Positions 1-12,369 of a stretch of DNA of 64,000 bases are shown piece by piece; position 1 is the first letter of the stretch, and every line of letters begins with the position of its first letter. The stretch comes from Actinomycetes bacterium. GTDB taxonomy: Bacteria; Actinomycetota; Actinomycetes; Actinomycetales; Microbacteriaceae. The position numbers were made by a program, and so were the translations under genes. The notes under the pieces are model-generated. The model was not told the origin of the DNA, did not search any database, and saw only the letters and a list, made by a program, of their open reading frames with translations. Location of the stretch: the NCBI GenBank assembly GCA_023436775.1, contig JAEZHW010000069.1, forward strand, positions 99,384-163,383, read 5' to 3'.

Positions 1-14
1 CCCCATGAACTTAG

Positions 15-2926
<2,912 letters not shown>

Positions 2927-2944
2927 AGTTCGGAGGATTCGGCC

Positions 2945-3976
2945 GTGAGCGAGCCCATCACCATTGGCCTGATCTTCGGCGGAGCCAGCAACGAGCACGT
3001 GCCGTCCACGCTGACCGCGAAGGGCATTCTCGAAGGTATCGACACCGAGCGCTACAACGTAGTGCTCATCGGTATCGATCTGCAGGGTGGCTGGCACCGC
3101 GTCGACTCGGTCGACGACCTGGAAACGGCGGGTCCGGGTGGTGTGCCGGACTCCTTCGAGGACATCGACGTTGCCTTCCCGCTGCTGCACGGTAAGTTCG
3201 GCGAGGACGGCACTGTGCAGGGCTACCTGGAACTGCTCGGCATTCCGTATGTCGGCTGTGGCGTGCTCGCGAGCGCTGCCGGTATGGACAAGCAGATCAG
3301 CCAGCAACTGTTCGCGGCCGCGGGGATCCCGACCATTCCCACCTTCACGGTCACCGAGGCCAATCGCGCCGAGGCGGCAGCGGCTGCGGCCGAGTACGGC
3401 TATCCGGTGTTTGTGAAGCCGAACCGGTCCGGTACCAGTGTGGGTGCGAGCCCGGTGGCTGGCCCCGAGGATCTCGACGCTGCGCTCGACCTCGCGCTCG
3501 AGCATGACGACAGTGCGCTGTTGCAGCCGCGTCTCACCTTCGAAGAGATCAACATCGGTGTGCTGCAGCTCGAGGACGGCTCGCTGCTCACGAGCCCAGC
3601 CAACCGAGTCCACATCAGCCCGGACGTCCCCTTCTACGACTACACGACGAAGTACACCAAGGGGCTGTCCTCTTACGAGATTCCGGCAGCAATCCCCGCG
3701 GACCTGGCCGCTCGTCTGGACGAGTACGCACGCCTCGCGTTCACGGCACTCGGTGGCGAAGGCTTCGCCCGCGTCGATTTCTTCGTCGGTCCGGATGGTC
3801 AGATCATCATCAACGAGATCAACACCATCCCCGGCCTGACCGAGTTCAGCCAATTCCCGGTCATGTTCAAGGCGCTGGGTATGGGGTATGCCGAACTGGT
3901 CGAGATCTTCCTGCGCCGAGCGCTGAAGGCGCGCCCGGCACGCACCCCGCACACGCTACGGCGTCCAGCCCGCTAG
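2945..3976 (+). CDS. ddl: D-alanine--D-alanine ligase
   Basis: ATP-grasp ligase joining two D-alanines for the UDP-MurNAc-pentapeptide. The N-terminal [11 protein letters not shown] matches the family GGxSxEH motif, with a proline where most members have valine or isoleucine. [12 protein letters not shown] and the C-terminal NEINTIPG (from N290) carry the ATP and Mg ligands. The GTG start at 2945 is set by GGAGGA at 2932-2937, 7 bases upstream. 343 residues is normal. A short, Arg- and Pro-rich tail (last 15 residues) looks disordered. It follows alr closely and probably shares its transcript. Confidence 0.96.
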   Translation: MSEPITIGLIFGGASNEHVPSTLTAKGILEGIDTERYNVVLIGIDLQGGWHRVDSVDDLETAGPGGVPDSFEDIDVAFPLLHGKFGEDGTVQGYLELLGIPYVGCGVLASAAGMDKQISQQLFAAAGIPTIPTFTVTEANRAEAAAAAAEYGYPVFVKPNRSGTSVGASPVAGPEDLDAALDLALEHDDSALLQPRLTFEEINIGVLQLEDGSLLTSPANRVHISPDVPFYDYTTKYTKGLSSYEIPAAIPADLAARLDEYARLAFTALGGEGFARVDFFVGPDGQIIINEINTIPGLTEFSQFPVMFKALGMGYAELVEIFLRRALKARPARTPHTLRRPAR

Positions 3977-3989
3977 GCGGCGGCCGGGA

Positions 3990-3995
3990 GATACT
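3990..3995 (+). promoter_or_regulatory. -10 box for leaderless recO
   Basis: GATACT lies exactly 6 bases before the GTG of recO, and no Shine-Dalgarno sequence precedes that codon. This spacing implies transcription starting at or one base before the start codon. No convincing -35 was seen. Confidence 0.5.
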
Positions 3996-4001
3996 GGTCG
4001 C

Positions 4002-4808
4002 GTGCCTGTCTATCGTGACGAAGCGGTCGTGCTGCGCACCCACAAGCTGGGTGAGGCGGATCGCATCGTGACGATGTTGGCGAAGCAGCGCGGCAAGATT
4101 CGCGCGGTCGCCAAGGGCGTGCGGCGCACCTCGTCGAAGTTTGGGGCGAGGCTCGAACCCTTCATGCTCGTGGACGTCCAGTTGTATCAGGGCCGAAGCC
4201 TCGATACCGTCACCCAAGCGGTCACCCTCGCCGCCTACGCGGGCGAGATCGCGGGCGACTATGCCGCATACACGGCGGCCAACACCATCGTGGAAACGGC
4301 TGAGCGCCTCGCCGATGCCGAGCCGAGCCCGCAGCAGTATTTGCTGCTGGTCGGCGCACTGCGGGCGCTGAGTCGCGGGGAGCACACCCCAGGGTTGATC
4401 CTGGACGCCTACCTGCTGCGCGCCTTCAGCGTTGCCGGCTGGGCGCTGGCACTGGACGAGTGCGCCGTCACGGGCGAGCCCGGGCCGCACTCGGCGTTCT
4501 CGGTGCAACTGGGTGGCCTGGTCGCTGACGAGGTCGCCCCCCCGGGGGCGGCGAGGCTCAGCGAGGCGACGGTTGCCCTGCTGCGTGCCCTGCTGGCGGG
4601 GGACTGGAACGTCGCCGACGCGGCGGAACCGGCCGCTCGGGCCGCAGCCAGTGGCGTGGTGGCGGCCTTTGTGCAGTGGCACCTCGAGCGAGGACTCAAG
4701 TCGTTGCCGCATGTGGATCGGGCCGTGGGTGCGCGGGTGGACCGACGCACAGAGCACGTGCAGCAGGCCGTGGCCGCCTCGCCGGAGCAGGAAGCAGAGG
4801 AAGAGTGA
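4002..4808 (+). CDS. recO: DNA repair protein RecO with degenerate zinc finger
   Basis: RecF-pathway mediator that binds single-stranded DNA and loads RecA with RecR. The N-terminal OB-fold start ([20 protein letters not shown]) and the following [13 protein letters not shown] are characteristic. The central Cys4 zinc finger of most RecO proteins is largely gone: C154 remains, but its partner is T157 (CAVT in place of CxxC), and the second pair is replaced by [12 protein letters not shown]. The rest of the domain aligns, so this looks like ligand loss rather than truncation. The stop overlaps the uppS ATG by one base (TGATG). Start codon GTG at 4002 fits the leaderless pattern described for its -10 box. 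Confidence 0.93.
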   Translation: MPVYRDEAVVLRTHKLGEADRIVTMLAKQRGKIRAVAKGVRRTSSKFGARLEPFMLVDVQLYQGRSLDTVTQAVTLAAYAGEIAGDYAAYTAANTIVETAERLADAEPSPQQYLLLVGALRALSRGEHTPGLILDAYLLRAFSVAGWALALDECAVTGEPGPHSAFSVQLGGLVADEVAPPGAARLSEATVALLRALLAGDWNVADAAEPAARAAASGVVAAFVQWHLERGLKSLPHVDRAVGARVDRRTEHVQQAVAASPEQEAEEE

Positions 4809-5638
4809 TGCGTCGACGCGAGCAGCCGATCGAGGTCCCAAAACGGTTCCAGTCGAAGTCGCCGGAGCCATTGCGGCCGCTGGATTACACCGGGCTGACC
4901 CCGCCGCCGGTGCCTGCACAGGCCGTGCCCGAGCACGTCGCCATTGTGATGGACGGTAACGGTCGCTGGGCGAATCAGCGCGGGCTGACCCGGATTGAGG
5001 GCCATCGGGCCGGCGAAGCGGCACTGCTCGATGTGGTCGCTGGTGCCATTCAGATCGGAGTGAAACACCTCAGCGTCTACGCCTTCTCCACCGAGAACTG
5101 GAAGCGCTCACCCGAGGAGGTGCGCTTCCTGATGGGCTTCAACCGTGAGGTGCTGCACCGCCGCCGCGATCAGCTCAACGAGTGGGGGGTGCGGATTCGT
5201 TGGGCGGGCCGCGAGCCGCGACTGTGGCGTTCTGTGATCGATGAGCTGCGTTTCGCCGAGCAATACACCGCGCACAACGACACCCTGACGCTCACGATGT
5301 GCGTGAACTACGGCGGTCGGCATGAACTGCTTGACGCGGTGCGTGGTCTTGCCGCTGAGGTGCAGGCCGGCCGCTTGAAGCCTACGGGGATCACCGAGGC
5401 GAGCCTGCGCCGTCACCTCTATGTGCCCGAGATGCCGGACGTGGACCTGTTCCTGCGCTCCTCGGGCGAGCAGCGCACGAGCAACTTCCTGCCCTGGCAG
5501 AGCGCCTACGCCGAGATGGTGTTCTTGGACACGCTCTGGCCGGAATTCACGCGCGTCGATCTGTGGAAGGCCATCGAGCAGTATGCCGGCCGAAACCGTC
5601 GATTCGGTGGCGCCGTGGATGCTCCGAAGCAGGGTTAG
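4808..5638 (+). CDS. uppS: isoprenyl (polyprenyl) diphosphate synthase, UppS family
   Basis: cis-prenyltransferase making the polyprenyl diphosphate carrier for cell-wall synthesis. The catalytic Asp is D49 in the VMDGNGRWA motif; the FSTENWKR loop and the C-terminal [13 protein letters not shown] motif (substrate Arg and Asn) are intact. I chose the ATG at 4808, which overlaps the recO stop, giving 276 residues; the frame stays open to 4676 but that part lies inside recO. Actinobacteria often have two such enzymes (short Z-farnesyl and long decaprenyl), and the sequence alone does not say which this is. It ends convergently with the next gene, overlapping it by 4 bases. Confidence 0.93.
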   Translation: MRRREQPIEVPKRFQSKSPEPLRPLDYTGLTPPPVPAQAVPEHVAIVMDGNGRWANQRGLTRIEGHRAGEAALLDVVAGAIQIGVKHLSVYAFSTENWKRSPEEVRFLMGFNREVLHRRRDQLNEWGVRIRWAGREPRLWRSVIDELRFAEQYTAHNDTLTLTMCVNYGGRHELLDAVRGLAAEVQAGRLKPTGITEASLRRHLYVPEMPDVDLFLRSSGEQRTSNFLPWQSAYAEMVFLDTLWPEFTRVDLWKAIEQYAGRNRRFGGAVDAPKQG

Positions 5639-6297
5639 TGAGCGTCCGTGGCCGACTCCGGTATCGAAATTCCGCTGACGGCCAGGATGACGCCGAGGAT
5701 GATCAACAGTGCGCCGCCGACGCTGCGAATCTGCGTGAGTCGCTCCGGGCGCTGCAACATCCATGACCGGGCGGCCGCAGCGGCGAGCGTCCAACTGGAA
5801 TCGCCGATCAGGGCGATGATCATGAAGACCGCGCCGAGCACCACCATTTGCTGCCAAGCGGGGCCGCGTCCGTCCTCAACGAATTGCGGGATGACGGCCA
5901 GGAAAAACACCAGCGGCTTCGGGTTGGTCACCCCAACCAGGAAGCCTTCGATGAGTAAGCGGCGGGTCGAGGGCATCGCTGTTTCGGCAACATCGTCGGT
6001 GGTCCCGAGTCGGCGCTGCCGGATGGTCTGCACGCCCATCCACACCAGGTAGCAGGCGCCCAGCAGCTTGACCACCACCAGCGCCTCAGGCACGGAGGCG
6101 AGGAAGGCGCCGAGGCCAAGAATGACCGCGATCAGCGGTGGCAGCAGGCCAATCGCGTTGCCTAGCATGCTCAGCATCCCGCCTCGATAGCCGAGCGCCA
6201 GTGAACGCCCCACCATGAACAGCACGCCCGGACCCGGCACTGCCACGATCAGCACGGTGGCACCGATGTAGGCAAGCAGCGTGGGGAGGGTGGGCAT
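5635..6297 (-). CDS. LysE/RhtB family amino-acid exporter
   Basis: A 220-residue integral membrane protein with about six hydrophobic segments and the family PGPG signature at residues 21-24 followed by [11 protein letters not shown]. LysE/RhtB proteins export amino acids or their analogues across the inner membrane; the substrate cannot be told here. The [10 protein letters not shown] cytosolic loop between segments 3 and 4 is typical. It faces the amidase upstream in the same orientation, with a 66-base gap. The start ATG (6297) has GGAG only a few bases upstream, so initiation is probably weak. Confidence 0.88.
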   Translation of the reverse strand: MPTLPTLLAYIGATVLIVAVPGPGVLFMVGRSLALGYRGGMLSMLGNAIGLLPPLIAVILGLGAFLASVPEALVVVKLLGACYLVWMGVQTIRQRRLGTTDDVAETAMPSTRRLLIEGFLVGVTNPKPLVFFLAVIPQFVEDGRGPAWQQMVVLGAVFMIIALIGDSSWTLAAAAARSWMLQRPERLTQIRSVGGALLIILGVILAVSGISIPESATDAH

Positions 6298-6363
6298 GGA
6301 GCTCCGAAGTGTGGGGGAGGGAGACTCCCATCGTAACTTCGGGGGCAGGCTACTGCTGACCGG

Positions 6364-7794
6364 TCAGAACCAGCCGGGCGCCGTGCCGACATGCTCGGCG
6401 TACACCGCTTCGAGCTGCGCGGCGGTCGCGAAGAGCAGCGCTTCCTCGTTCAGGCGACCGATCAACTGCACTCCAATGGGGAGTCCGTCCGGACTCAGCG
6501 CCACCGGGACCGTGATCGCGGGCAGTCCCGCGACATTGACCCAGGAGGTGTAGGGCGAGAACTGGCACTGTCGGCGGAAGTCTTCCTCGGGGTCCGCCCC
6601 AAACCACCCGATGGGCCGGGCTGTCATCGCCAGGGTCGGGCTGAGCACGAGGTCGTACTGCGCGAGGTGCCGCTGCTGGGTGGCGGCAAAGACTGCCGCG
6701 CGGGCGTAGGCGCGCTGCACGTCGGCCGGGTCCTGGTGACGTCCCCGGCGCCAGATCCAGCGCACGAAGTCGGTGAGGCCTTCGCCGTTGCCGGGTGCCG
6801 GAATACCCGCGGCCATGTCCGCCCACATCGTGGTGAACACCTCGGCGTAGTCTTCATCGTCGGCTAGGGACACCGATTCGAGGCGGTGCCCCAGCGACTG
6901 CAGCGTCGCAGCGGTCTGCTCGACGGCTCGGACGATCGCGGCATCCGGCTCGACGTCGACAGTGTGTCGCCACGGCGAGTCCCACAGTACGCCGATGCGC
7001 AGTGGCGCCACAGGGGCCTCGTTGCTGCTGAGGGCGGCAGCCAGCCACGGCGAGTCTTCGAGTTCGGAGTGCGGCGCCACCATCGCGGTATACAGCAGTG
7101 CCGCATCCGCGACCGTCCTTGCGATCGGCCCGGGCACGGACAGGTCAAGCGTTCGTCGGGCAGGATCGCCGAGTACGCCGCGGCTCGGCTTCAAGCCCAC
7201 CAACCCGGTCGCTGCCGCCGGAATACGTACCGAACCGCCGCCATCGGAGGCGGGGGCCGCCGGGAGCAGCCCGGCCGCCACTGCGGCGGCGGCGCCACCG
7301 CTGGATCCGCCGGGGCCGAGGTGCAATTGCCACGGATTGCGCGTTGCGGGGGTTTCGGCCGGTTCCGTGTAGCCGGTCATGCCGTACTCAGCGCTGGCGG
7401 TGCGGCCGATGCTGATGGCGCCGGCCAGATCGAGGCGCTCGGTGAGGGCGTCATTGTCTCGCTCAGGCTCGGGGGAGTGAATGGCGCTTCCGGACCGAGT
7501 GACCTTCCCGGCGCGACGGTTCAGGTCCTTGTCCGCGATCGGAAGGCCAGCTAGCAGGGTCGTACGCAGTGCTGGGTCGCTGCCCCGGCTCGTAGCGGCG
7601 TCCGGATCAGTGGCGACGATGGCGTGCAGTATCGGATTGTGCTGCGAGATGCGGTCCAAGAAGTGGCTGGCCAGTTCCTGTGGGGTGACCGCACTTGAGC
7701 GCAGGGTGGCAACGAGGGACAGGGCGCTGCGAGTGTGCCAGGTGCCCGACGCTTCGGCGGCTCGGGCGAGCGCAGCAGCCACGATCTCAGTCAC
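6364..7794 (-). CDS. amidase (amidase signature family)
   Basis: Hydrolyses a carboxamide or aryl-acyl amide bond using the Ser-cisSer-Lys triad. Visible are K89 in PIADKDL, the cis-Ser pair S164/S165 in PGGSSGGAAA and the nucleophile S188 in GGGSVRIP. 476 residues is usual for standalone amidases (AtzF, NylA-like and others); it is not GatA because no gatB or gatC lies nearby and the C-terminal region differs. Substrate is unknown. The GTG start has TAGGCT 7 bases upstream on its strand. It is divergent from nrtR, separated by 94 bases that hold the NrtR palindrome, so NrtR could affect it, although its -10 lies 29 bases from the palindrome. Confidence 0.9.
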   Translation of the reverse strand: MTEIVAAALARAAEASGTWHTRSALSLVATLRSSAVTPQELASHFLDRISQHNPILHAIVATDPDAATSRGSDPALRTTLLAGLPIADKDLNRRAGKVTRSGSAIHSPEPERDNDALTERLDLAGAISIGRTASAEYGMTGYTEPAETPATRNPWQLHLGPGGSSGGAAAAVAAGLLPAAPASDGGGSVRIPAAATGLVGLKPSRGVLGDPARRTLDLSVPGPIARTVADAALLYTAMVAPHSELEDSPWLAAALSSNEAPVAPLRIGVLWDSPWRHTVDVEPDAAIVRAVEQTAATLQSLGHRLESVSLADDEDYAEVFTTMWADMAAGIPAPGNGEGLTDFVRWIWRRGRHQDPADVQRAYARAAVFAATQQRHLAQYDLVLSPTLAMTARPIGWFGADPEEDFRRQCQFSPYTSWVNVAGLPAITVPVALSPDGLPIGVQLIGRLNEEALLFATAAQLEAVYAEHVGTAPGWF

Positions 7795-7801
7795 GAAACT
7801 C

Positions 7802-7807
7802 AGCCTA
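7802..7807 (-). promoter_or_regulatory. -10 box for leaderless amidase gene
   Basis: On the minus strand TAGGCT sits 7 bases before the GTG of the amidase gene, and no Shine-Dalgarno sequence is present. Same arrangement as at recO, plsC and dnaG. Confidence 0.45.
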
Positions 7808-7835
7808 GTGGGGCGCTTCCGTGCTGGATCGAATG

Positions 7836-7860
7836 TGTTAGAGTCATTTTGACCCTAACA
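7836..7860 (+). promoter_or_regulatory. NrtR operator palindrome
   Basis: Two 11-base arms, TGTTAGAGTCA (7836-7846) and TGACCCTAACA (7850-7860), separated by TTT, form an inverted repeat with one mismatched pair. It contains the TTAG...CTAA half-sites seen in NrtR operators of actinobacteria. A TAGAGT at 7839-7844 could be the -10 of the nrtR-nad operon, in which case bound NrtR would block polymerase directly. The start codon of nrtR is 29 bases downstream. Confidence 0.8.
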
Positions 7861-7888
7861 ACCCGAAGAGTGGGATCGGAGGTGCACG

Positions 7889-8614
7889 ATGGAACAGGAA
7901 CGCCGCTGGCAGGACCGGGTCGGTCCGCGTCTGGCAGTCTCGACCGTCATCTTCGCGCTCCGACCCAAGCCGGAGACCCAGCAGCCAACACTGTGGCTGC
8001 CGCTGGTCGAACGCCTCCGCGAGCCCTACCTGGGGCACTGGGCGCTGCCGGGCGGTCCCGTCGCGCTCACAGAAGGTCTGGAACAGGCTGCGAGGGCTAC
8101 GCTGCTCAGCACCACGGGCCTTGGTCCCAGCTACCTTGAGCAGCTCTACGCCTTCGGCGACCCGGACCGCTCGCCCGACCCGGCACCGCGGGTCGTCACC
8201 GTGGCCTACTGGGCACTGGTGCGGGAAGCGGAAGCGGCGGAATTGCTCGATGACCCGCACGTGCGCTGGTTCCCAACCACCGCCTTGCCGGACCTGGCCT
8301 TCGATCACCGCGACATTGTCGACTACGCATGGTGGCGGCTGCGCAACAAGCTGGGCTACGCCCCGATCGCCCACGCCTTCCTCGGCGACACGTTCACCAT
8401 CGCCGAGCTCCGTGAGGTCTACGAGGTGGTGCTCGGCCGCAAACTCGACCCGGCGAACTTCCGTCGCCAGGTCGAATCGGAAGGCCTGGTGCAGCCCACC
8501 GGCGAACTGGTCACCGGCACCCGGCACCGGCCCGCCAGGCTGTACCGCTATGACCCCTCTGTCCTGACAACCACTGATCCCAATCCGCTCAACGTTCCAA
8601 GGAGCACCCAATGA
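7889..8614 (+). CDS. nrtR: NrtR-type transcriptional regulator of NAD synthesis (Nudix fold plus winged helix)
   Basis: Cytosolic repressor that senses ADP-ribose or related NAD metabolites and controls NAD biosynthesis genes. Residues about 15-140 form a Nudix-like domain (WALPGGPVALTEGLEQAA), but the Nudix box lacks the catalytic REUxEE glutamates (ARATLLSTTGL instead), as expected for a sensor rather than a hydrolase. Residues about 160-230 carry the winged helix (FTIAELREVYEVVLGR, then NFRRQVESEGLVQPTG). GGAGG at 7878-7882 sets the ATG. It overlaps nadA by ATGA and has the operator palindrome immediately upstream, so it regulates its own operon. Confidence 0.93.
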   Translation: MEQERRWQDRVGPRLAVSTVIFALRPKPETQQPTLWLPLVERLREPYLGHWALPGGPVALTEGLEQAARATLLSTTGLGPSYLEQLYAFGDPDRSPDPAPRVVTVAYWALVREAEAAELLDDPHVRWFPTTALPDLAFDHRDIVDYAWWRLRNKLGYAPIAHAFLGDTFTIAELREVYEVVLGRKLDPANFRRQVESEGLVQPTGELVTGTRHRPARLYRYDPSVLTTTDPNPLNVPRSTQ

Positions 8615-9888
8615 CCATCGCATCGGTCGACCTGACTATCCGGAACATTCGGGACGGTCGTGCACCCGGCAGTGTCTGCTCGCCCGCCCTGGCTGATGGC
8701 CCGTGGGTGTTTGACCAGAAGGTGCCCAGCTACGGGCCCGGCGCATCGATGACCGACGTGATCCCGACCGGCTCGCCTCGCCAAGGTGCGCTGCCGGATG
8801 AGTACCGCACCGCGGACCTCGAGGCACTGCACGAACGCATCCGGGTCGCCAAGGAGGCGCTCGGTAGCAAGGTCGTGGTCCTCGGCCACTTCTATCAGCG
8901 CGACGAGATCGTCCAGCACGCCGACTTTCTCGGTGACAGCTTCCAGCTCGCGAACGCGGCACAGACCGTTCCGGATGCCGAAACCATCGTGTTCTGCGGT
9001 GTGCACTTCATGGCTGAGACTGCGGACATCCTCGCCAAGCCTGGTCAGCAGGTGATTCTGCCGAACCTCGCTGCAGGCTGTTCGATGGCGGACATGGCCG
9101 ACATCGACTCGGTGGAGGCCTGCTGGGAACAGCTCGAAGCGATCTATGGGACTGAGCCTGATGCTGACGGCAAACTGCCGATCATTCCGGTCACCTACAT
9201 GAACTCGTCGGCCGCACTGAAGGCCTTCTGTGGCGAGCACGGCGGCATCGTCTGCACTTCGTCGAACGCCGAGACCGTGTTGGCCTGGGCCTTCGAACGA
9301 GCGCAGCGCGTGCTGTTCTTCCCGGATCAGCATCTGGGCCGCAACACGGCCAAGAAGATGGGCGTGCCGCTCGAAGCGATGCCGATGTGGAACCCGCGGA
9401 AGGTGCTCGGTGGCAACGAGGTCGGTACGCTGCTCGATGCGAAGGTGGTGCTGTGGCATGGCTTCTGCTCGGTGCATAAGCGCTTCACGGTCGGCCAGAT
9501 CGATCAGGCACGCGCCGAGTACCCGGGCGTGCGCGTGATTGTGCACCCGGAATGCCCGATGGACGTGGTGGATGCTGCCGATGAGGCTGGTTCGACCGAC
9601 TACATCCGGCGGGCCGTCGCAGACGCGACCGAGCCAACGGTGTTTGCGATCGGCACGGAAATCAACATGGTGCAGCGCCTGGCTGCGCTGTATCCGCAGC
9701 ACACCATCTTCTGCCTCGATCCAGTGGTCTGCCCGTGCTCGACCATGTACCGGATCCACCCCGGCTATTTGGCTTGGGTACTGGAGTCGCTGGTGCGTGG
9801 CGAGGTGGTGAACCAGATCCAGGTCGACGACCACGTGCGCCACTACGCCAAGGTCGCCCTCGAACGCATGCTGGCGGCGAAGCCGTGA
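8611..9888 (+). CDS. nadA: quinolinate synthase NadA
   Basis: [4Fe-4S] enzyme condensing iminoaspartate with dihydroxyacetone phosphate to quinolinate. Likely cluster ligands are C157 (GCSMADM), C215 (VCTSSN) and C374 or C376 (CPCSTMYRI). The LGHFYQRDEIVQ and HPECPMDVV motifs are family hallmarks. An N-terminal extension of about 60 residues precedes the first conserved helix; an internal ATG at 8749 (MTDVIPTG) is an alternative start, but AAGGAG at 8599-8604 and the ATGA overlap with nrtR support 8611. Second gene of the nrtR-nadA-nadB-nadC-nadS operon. Confidence 0.96.
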   Translation: MTIASVDLTIRNIRDGRAPGSVCSPALADGPWVFDQKVPSYGPGASMTDVIPTGSPRQGALPDEYRTADLEALHERIRVAKEALGSKVVVLGHFYQRDEIVQHADFLGDSFQLANAAQTVPDAETIVFCGVHFMAETADILAKPGQQVILPNLAAGCSMADMADIDSVEACWEQLEAIYGTEPDADGKLPIIPVTYMNSSAALKAFCGEHGGIVCTSSNAETVLAWAFERAQRVLFFPDQHLGRNTAKKMGVPLEAMPMWNPRKVLGGNEVGTLLDAKVVLWHGFCSVHKRFTVGQIDQARAEYPGVRVIVHPECPMDVVDAADEAGSTDYIRRAVADATEPTVFAIGTEINMVQRLAALYPQHTIFCLDPVVCPCSTMYRIHPGYLAWVLESLVRGEVVNQIQVDDHVRHYAKVALERMLAAKP

Positions 9889-11483
9889 CCGCGGCCGTGA
9901 CGGCGCCGCTTCGCGTGGCAGTGATTGGGAGCGGGATCGCTGGCTTGGTCGCTGCCATTGAGGCAGCTCGCATCGGGCATCACGTTACGCTGGTGACGAA
10001 GTCACAGCTGCGCGAATCAAACACCTGGTACGCCCAGGGTGGCGTGGCCGTGGCGCTGTTCCCCGACGATTCGATCGAGTCGCATGTGCAGGACACGCTG
10101 GTCGCCGGTGCCGGCCTCAACGACCGCCGCGCCGTCCACGTGCTGTGCAGCGAGGGGCCGGATCGAATCCGGCAACTGATCGACCTCGGCGTCGCCTTCG
10201 ACACTGAACCGACGGGTGCCCTCGCACGCGGGCACGAGGCGGCGCATTCGAGCCGCCGGGTGTTGCACGCCGGCGGCGACGCCACCGGTGCGGTCATTGA
10301 GCGAGGTCTGCTGGCGGCGCTCAAGGCGACCGGGGTGACCGTGCTGGAGCACCGCTTCATGACCGACATCGTGCTCGATGATGATCACGTCGCAGGCGTC
10401 GCCGTGGTGGACGACTATGGGGTGACGACCACACTGGAAGCCGATGCGGTGCTCCTGGCCAGCGGCGGTGCCGGCCGGCTCTATGCCCACACCACGAACC
10501 CGGTGGTCACGACCGGTGACGGCGCGGCGGCAGCATGGCGTGCGGGGGCGGTGCTCACCGACGCAGAGTTTGTGCAGTTCCATCCGACCTCGCTGGCAGT
10601 GCCCGGAAACTTCTTGATCTCCGAGGCCGTGCGTGGCGAGGGTGCGGTGCTGCGGGACCGCGACGGTGAACGTTTCATGCTCGCGGTGCACCCGGACGGG
10701 GAACTTGCCCCACGTGATGTGGTTGCCCGTGGCATCGCCGAGCAGATGGCCAAGCAGGGCGGCCAGCCGGTCTGGCTGGATGCGACCATGCACAGTGCTG
10801 ACTATCTAGCGGAGCGCTTCCCAACGATCGACGCCACCGTGCGCCGACACGGCTTCGACTGGGCGAACGAGTACCTCCCGGTCACCCCCGCGGCGCACTA
10901 CTGGATGGGTGGCGTGCGGACCGACGAGTGGGGGCGGACCTCGATCCCGGGACTGTTCGCGGTCGGTGAGGTGGCCTGCACGGGTGTCCATGGCGCGAAC
11001 CGCCTCGCGTCGAATTCGCTGTTGGAGTCGCTGGTATTTGCGTGGCGTGCGGTCGAACAGCTCGGGCGGCCCTGGGAGGTCGATGACTCGGACCGGGACG
11101 ACGCTACTGCGGTGCACGCCGGCGACGTGGTCGCATTGGTCGATGCGACGCCGGTGGAGTCCGTGGGCGAGGTGCCGTTCAGCCGCGAGGCGTTGCAGGC
11201 ACTGAACTGGCGACTGCTCGGCTTGCACCGCGACGAGGCGGGCCTTCGTCAGGCGCAGGCGCAACTCGATGCTTGGCACGCGTCACTGCCGCAGCCAACC
11301 AAGCCCGAGGCGTGGGAGGACGCGAACCTGCTGGACCTCTCACGCGTCGTCGCGGCGGCGGCATTGGCCCGGCGCGAATCTCGCGGCGCACACGCCCGCC
11401 TCGATTACCCAGACCTGGACCCGCAGGCCGCCACGCACACACACATTCGTCGAAAGGTCCCCACCCTTGTTGCAGCGCACTGA
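9885..11483 (+). CDS. nadB: L-aspartate oxidase NadB
   Basis: FAD enzyme oxidising L-aspartate to iminoaspartate for NadA. The FAD dinucleotide motif is GSGIAG (residues 15-20), followed by SNTWYAQGGVA and the HSSRRVLHAGGDATG region typical of NadB and fumarate reductase flavoproteins. The GTG at 9885 overlaps the nadA stop (GTGA) and gives 532 residues; a second GTG at 9897 is equally close to the FAD motif. The frame remains open upstream into nadA, but that part is not homologous. The C-terminal helical domain is complete. Confidence 0.95.
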   Translation: MTAAVTAPLRVAVIGSGIAGLVAAIEAARIGHHVTLVTKSQLRESNTWYAQGGVAVALFPDDSIESHVQDTLVAGAGLNDRRAVHVLCSEGPDRIRQLIDLGVAFDTEPTGALARGHEAAHSSRRVLHAGGDATGAVIERGLLAALKATGVTVLEHRFMTDIVLDDDHVAGVAVVDDYGVTTTLEADAVLLASGGAGRLYAHTTNPVVTTGDGAAAAWRAGAVLTDAEFVQFHPTSLAVPGNFLISEAVRGEGAVLRDRDGERFMLAVHPDGELAPRDVVARGIAEQMAKQGGQPVWLDATMHSADYLAERFPTIDATVRRHGFDWANEYLPVTPAAHYWMGGVRTDEWGRTSIPGLFAVGEVACTGVHGANRLASNSLLESLVFAWRAVEQLGRPWEVDDSDRDDATAVHAGDVVALVDATPVESVGEVPFSREALQALNWRLLGLHRDEAGLRQAQAQLDAWHASLPQPTKPEAWEDANLLDLSRVVAAAALARRESRGAHARLDYPDLDPQAATHTHIRRKVPTLVAAH

Positions 11484-12351
11484 CGCACCTAGTTTGGTCA
11501 CCCCGGAGCACGTCCGCGCCGTTGTGGCCGCGGCCCTGGCCGAAGACGCTCCCTGGGGTGATATCACCTCGGAGTACCTGATTCCGGCGACCGCGACCGC
11601 GACCGCACGACTCAATGCTCGGGAACCGGGCGTGCTGGCCGGCGCTGCCGCCTTCACCGAGGCGTTCCTGCAGACCGCGCCCGCGAGCGAGGTGACGTGG
11701 CTGCTGCAGGATGGTGACCGCTTCGAGGCGGGCCAGGACCTCGCCATCGTGACCGGCCCTGCCCGCGCGGTGCTGCGTGCCGAACGCATCGGCCTGAACC
11801 TGCTGCAGCGCCTGAGCGGTGTCGCAACCCTGACGGCACAGTACGTCGAGGCCGTGGCCGGGACGAAGGCGCGCATCGTGGATACCCGCAAGACCACGCC
11901 CGGCCTGCGCCAGCTCGAGAAGCATGCGGTGCGCTGCGGCGGTGGCTACAACCACCGCTTCACGCTCTCGGACGCGGTGATGGCCAAGGACAACCACCTC
12001 GCGATTCTCACTGCGGACGGCACGGACCTGCATGGTGCGATTCGTGACCTGCGGGCCCGCCTGCCGCACACCGTGCACTTGGAAGTTGAGGTAGATCACA
12101 TCGACCAGATTGAGCCGGTCGTCTCGGCCGGTGTCGACACGATCATGCTCGATAACTTCACCCCGGACCAGCTGGTGGAGGGTGTCGCCATCGTGGCCGG
12201 TCGGGCCGTCGTGGAGGCCTCGGGCGGGGTCAACCTCGATACGGTGGCGGCGATTGCGGCGACCGGCGTGGATGTGATCTCGGTTGGCGCGCTGACCCAC
12301 AGTGCCCGGGCGCTGGACCTCGGCCTCGACGTGCAGATTCAGCACGACTAG
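11467..12351 (+). CDS. nadC: nicotinate-nucleotide pyrophosphorylase (carboxylating), NadC
   Basis: Converts quinolinate and PRPP to nicotinate mononucleotide. The substrate-binding RKTTPGLR (R141, K142), EKHAVRCGGGYNHR and DAVMAKDNHL motifs and the C-terminal DTIMLDNFTP and EASGGVNL strands are intact. No ATG precedes the conserved start; TTG at 11467 (or 11470) with GAAAGG at 11452-11457 is the best initiation site, giving 294 residues and a 17-base overlap with nadB. The frame is open further upstream, inside nadB, and is not needed. Confidence 0.93.
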   Translation: MLQRTDAPSLVTPEHVRAVVAAALAEDAPWGDITSEYLIPATATATARLNAREPGVLAGAAAFTEAFLQTAPASEVTWLLQDGDRFEAGQDLAIVTGPARAVLRAERIGLNLLQRLSGVATLTAQYVEAVAGTKARIVDTRKTTPGLRQLEKHAVRCGGGYNHRFTLSDAVMAKDNHLAILTADGTDLHGAIRDLRARLPHTVHLEVEVDHIDQIEPVVSAGVDTIMLDNFTPDQLVEGVAIVAGRAVVEASGGVNLDTVAAIAATGVDVISVGALTHSARALDLGLDVQIQHD

Positions 12352-12369
12352 GGCAACGCAGGATCGCTG

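Noticed and set aside
9735..9884. N-terminal extension of NadB
   Set aside because: It lies inside nadA, and the FAD motif is already 15 residues from the GTG at 9885.
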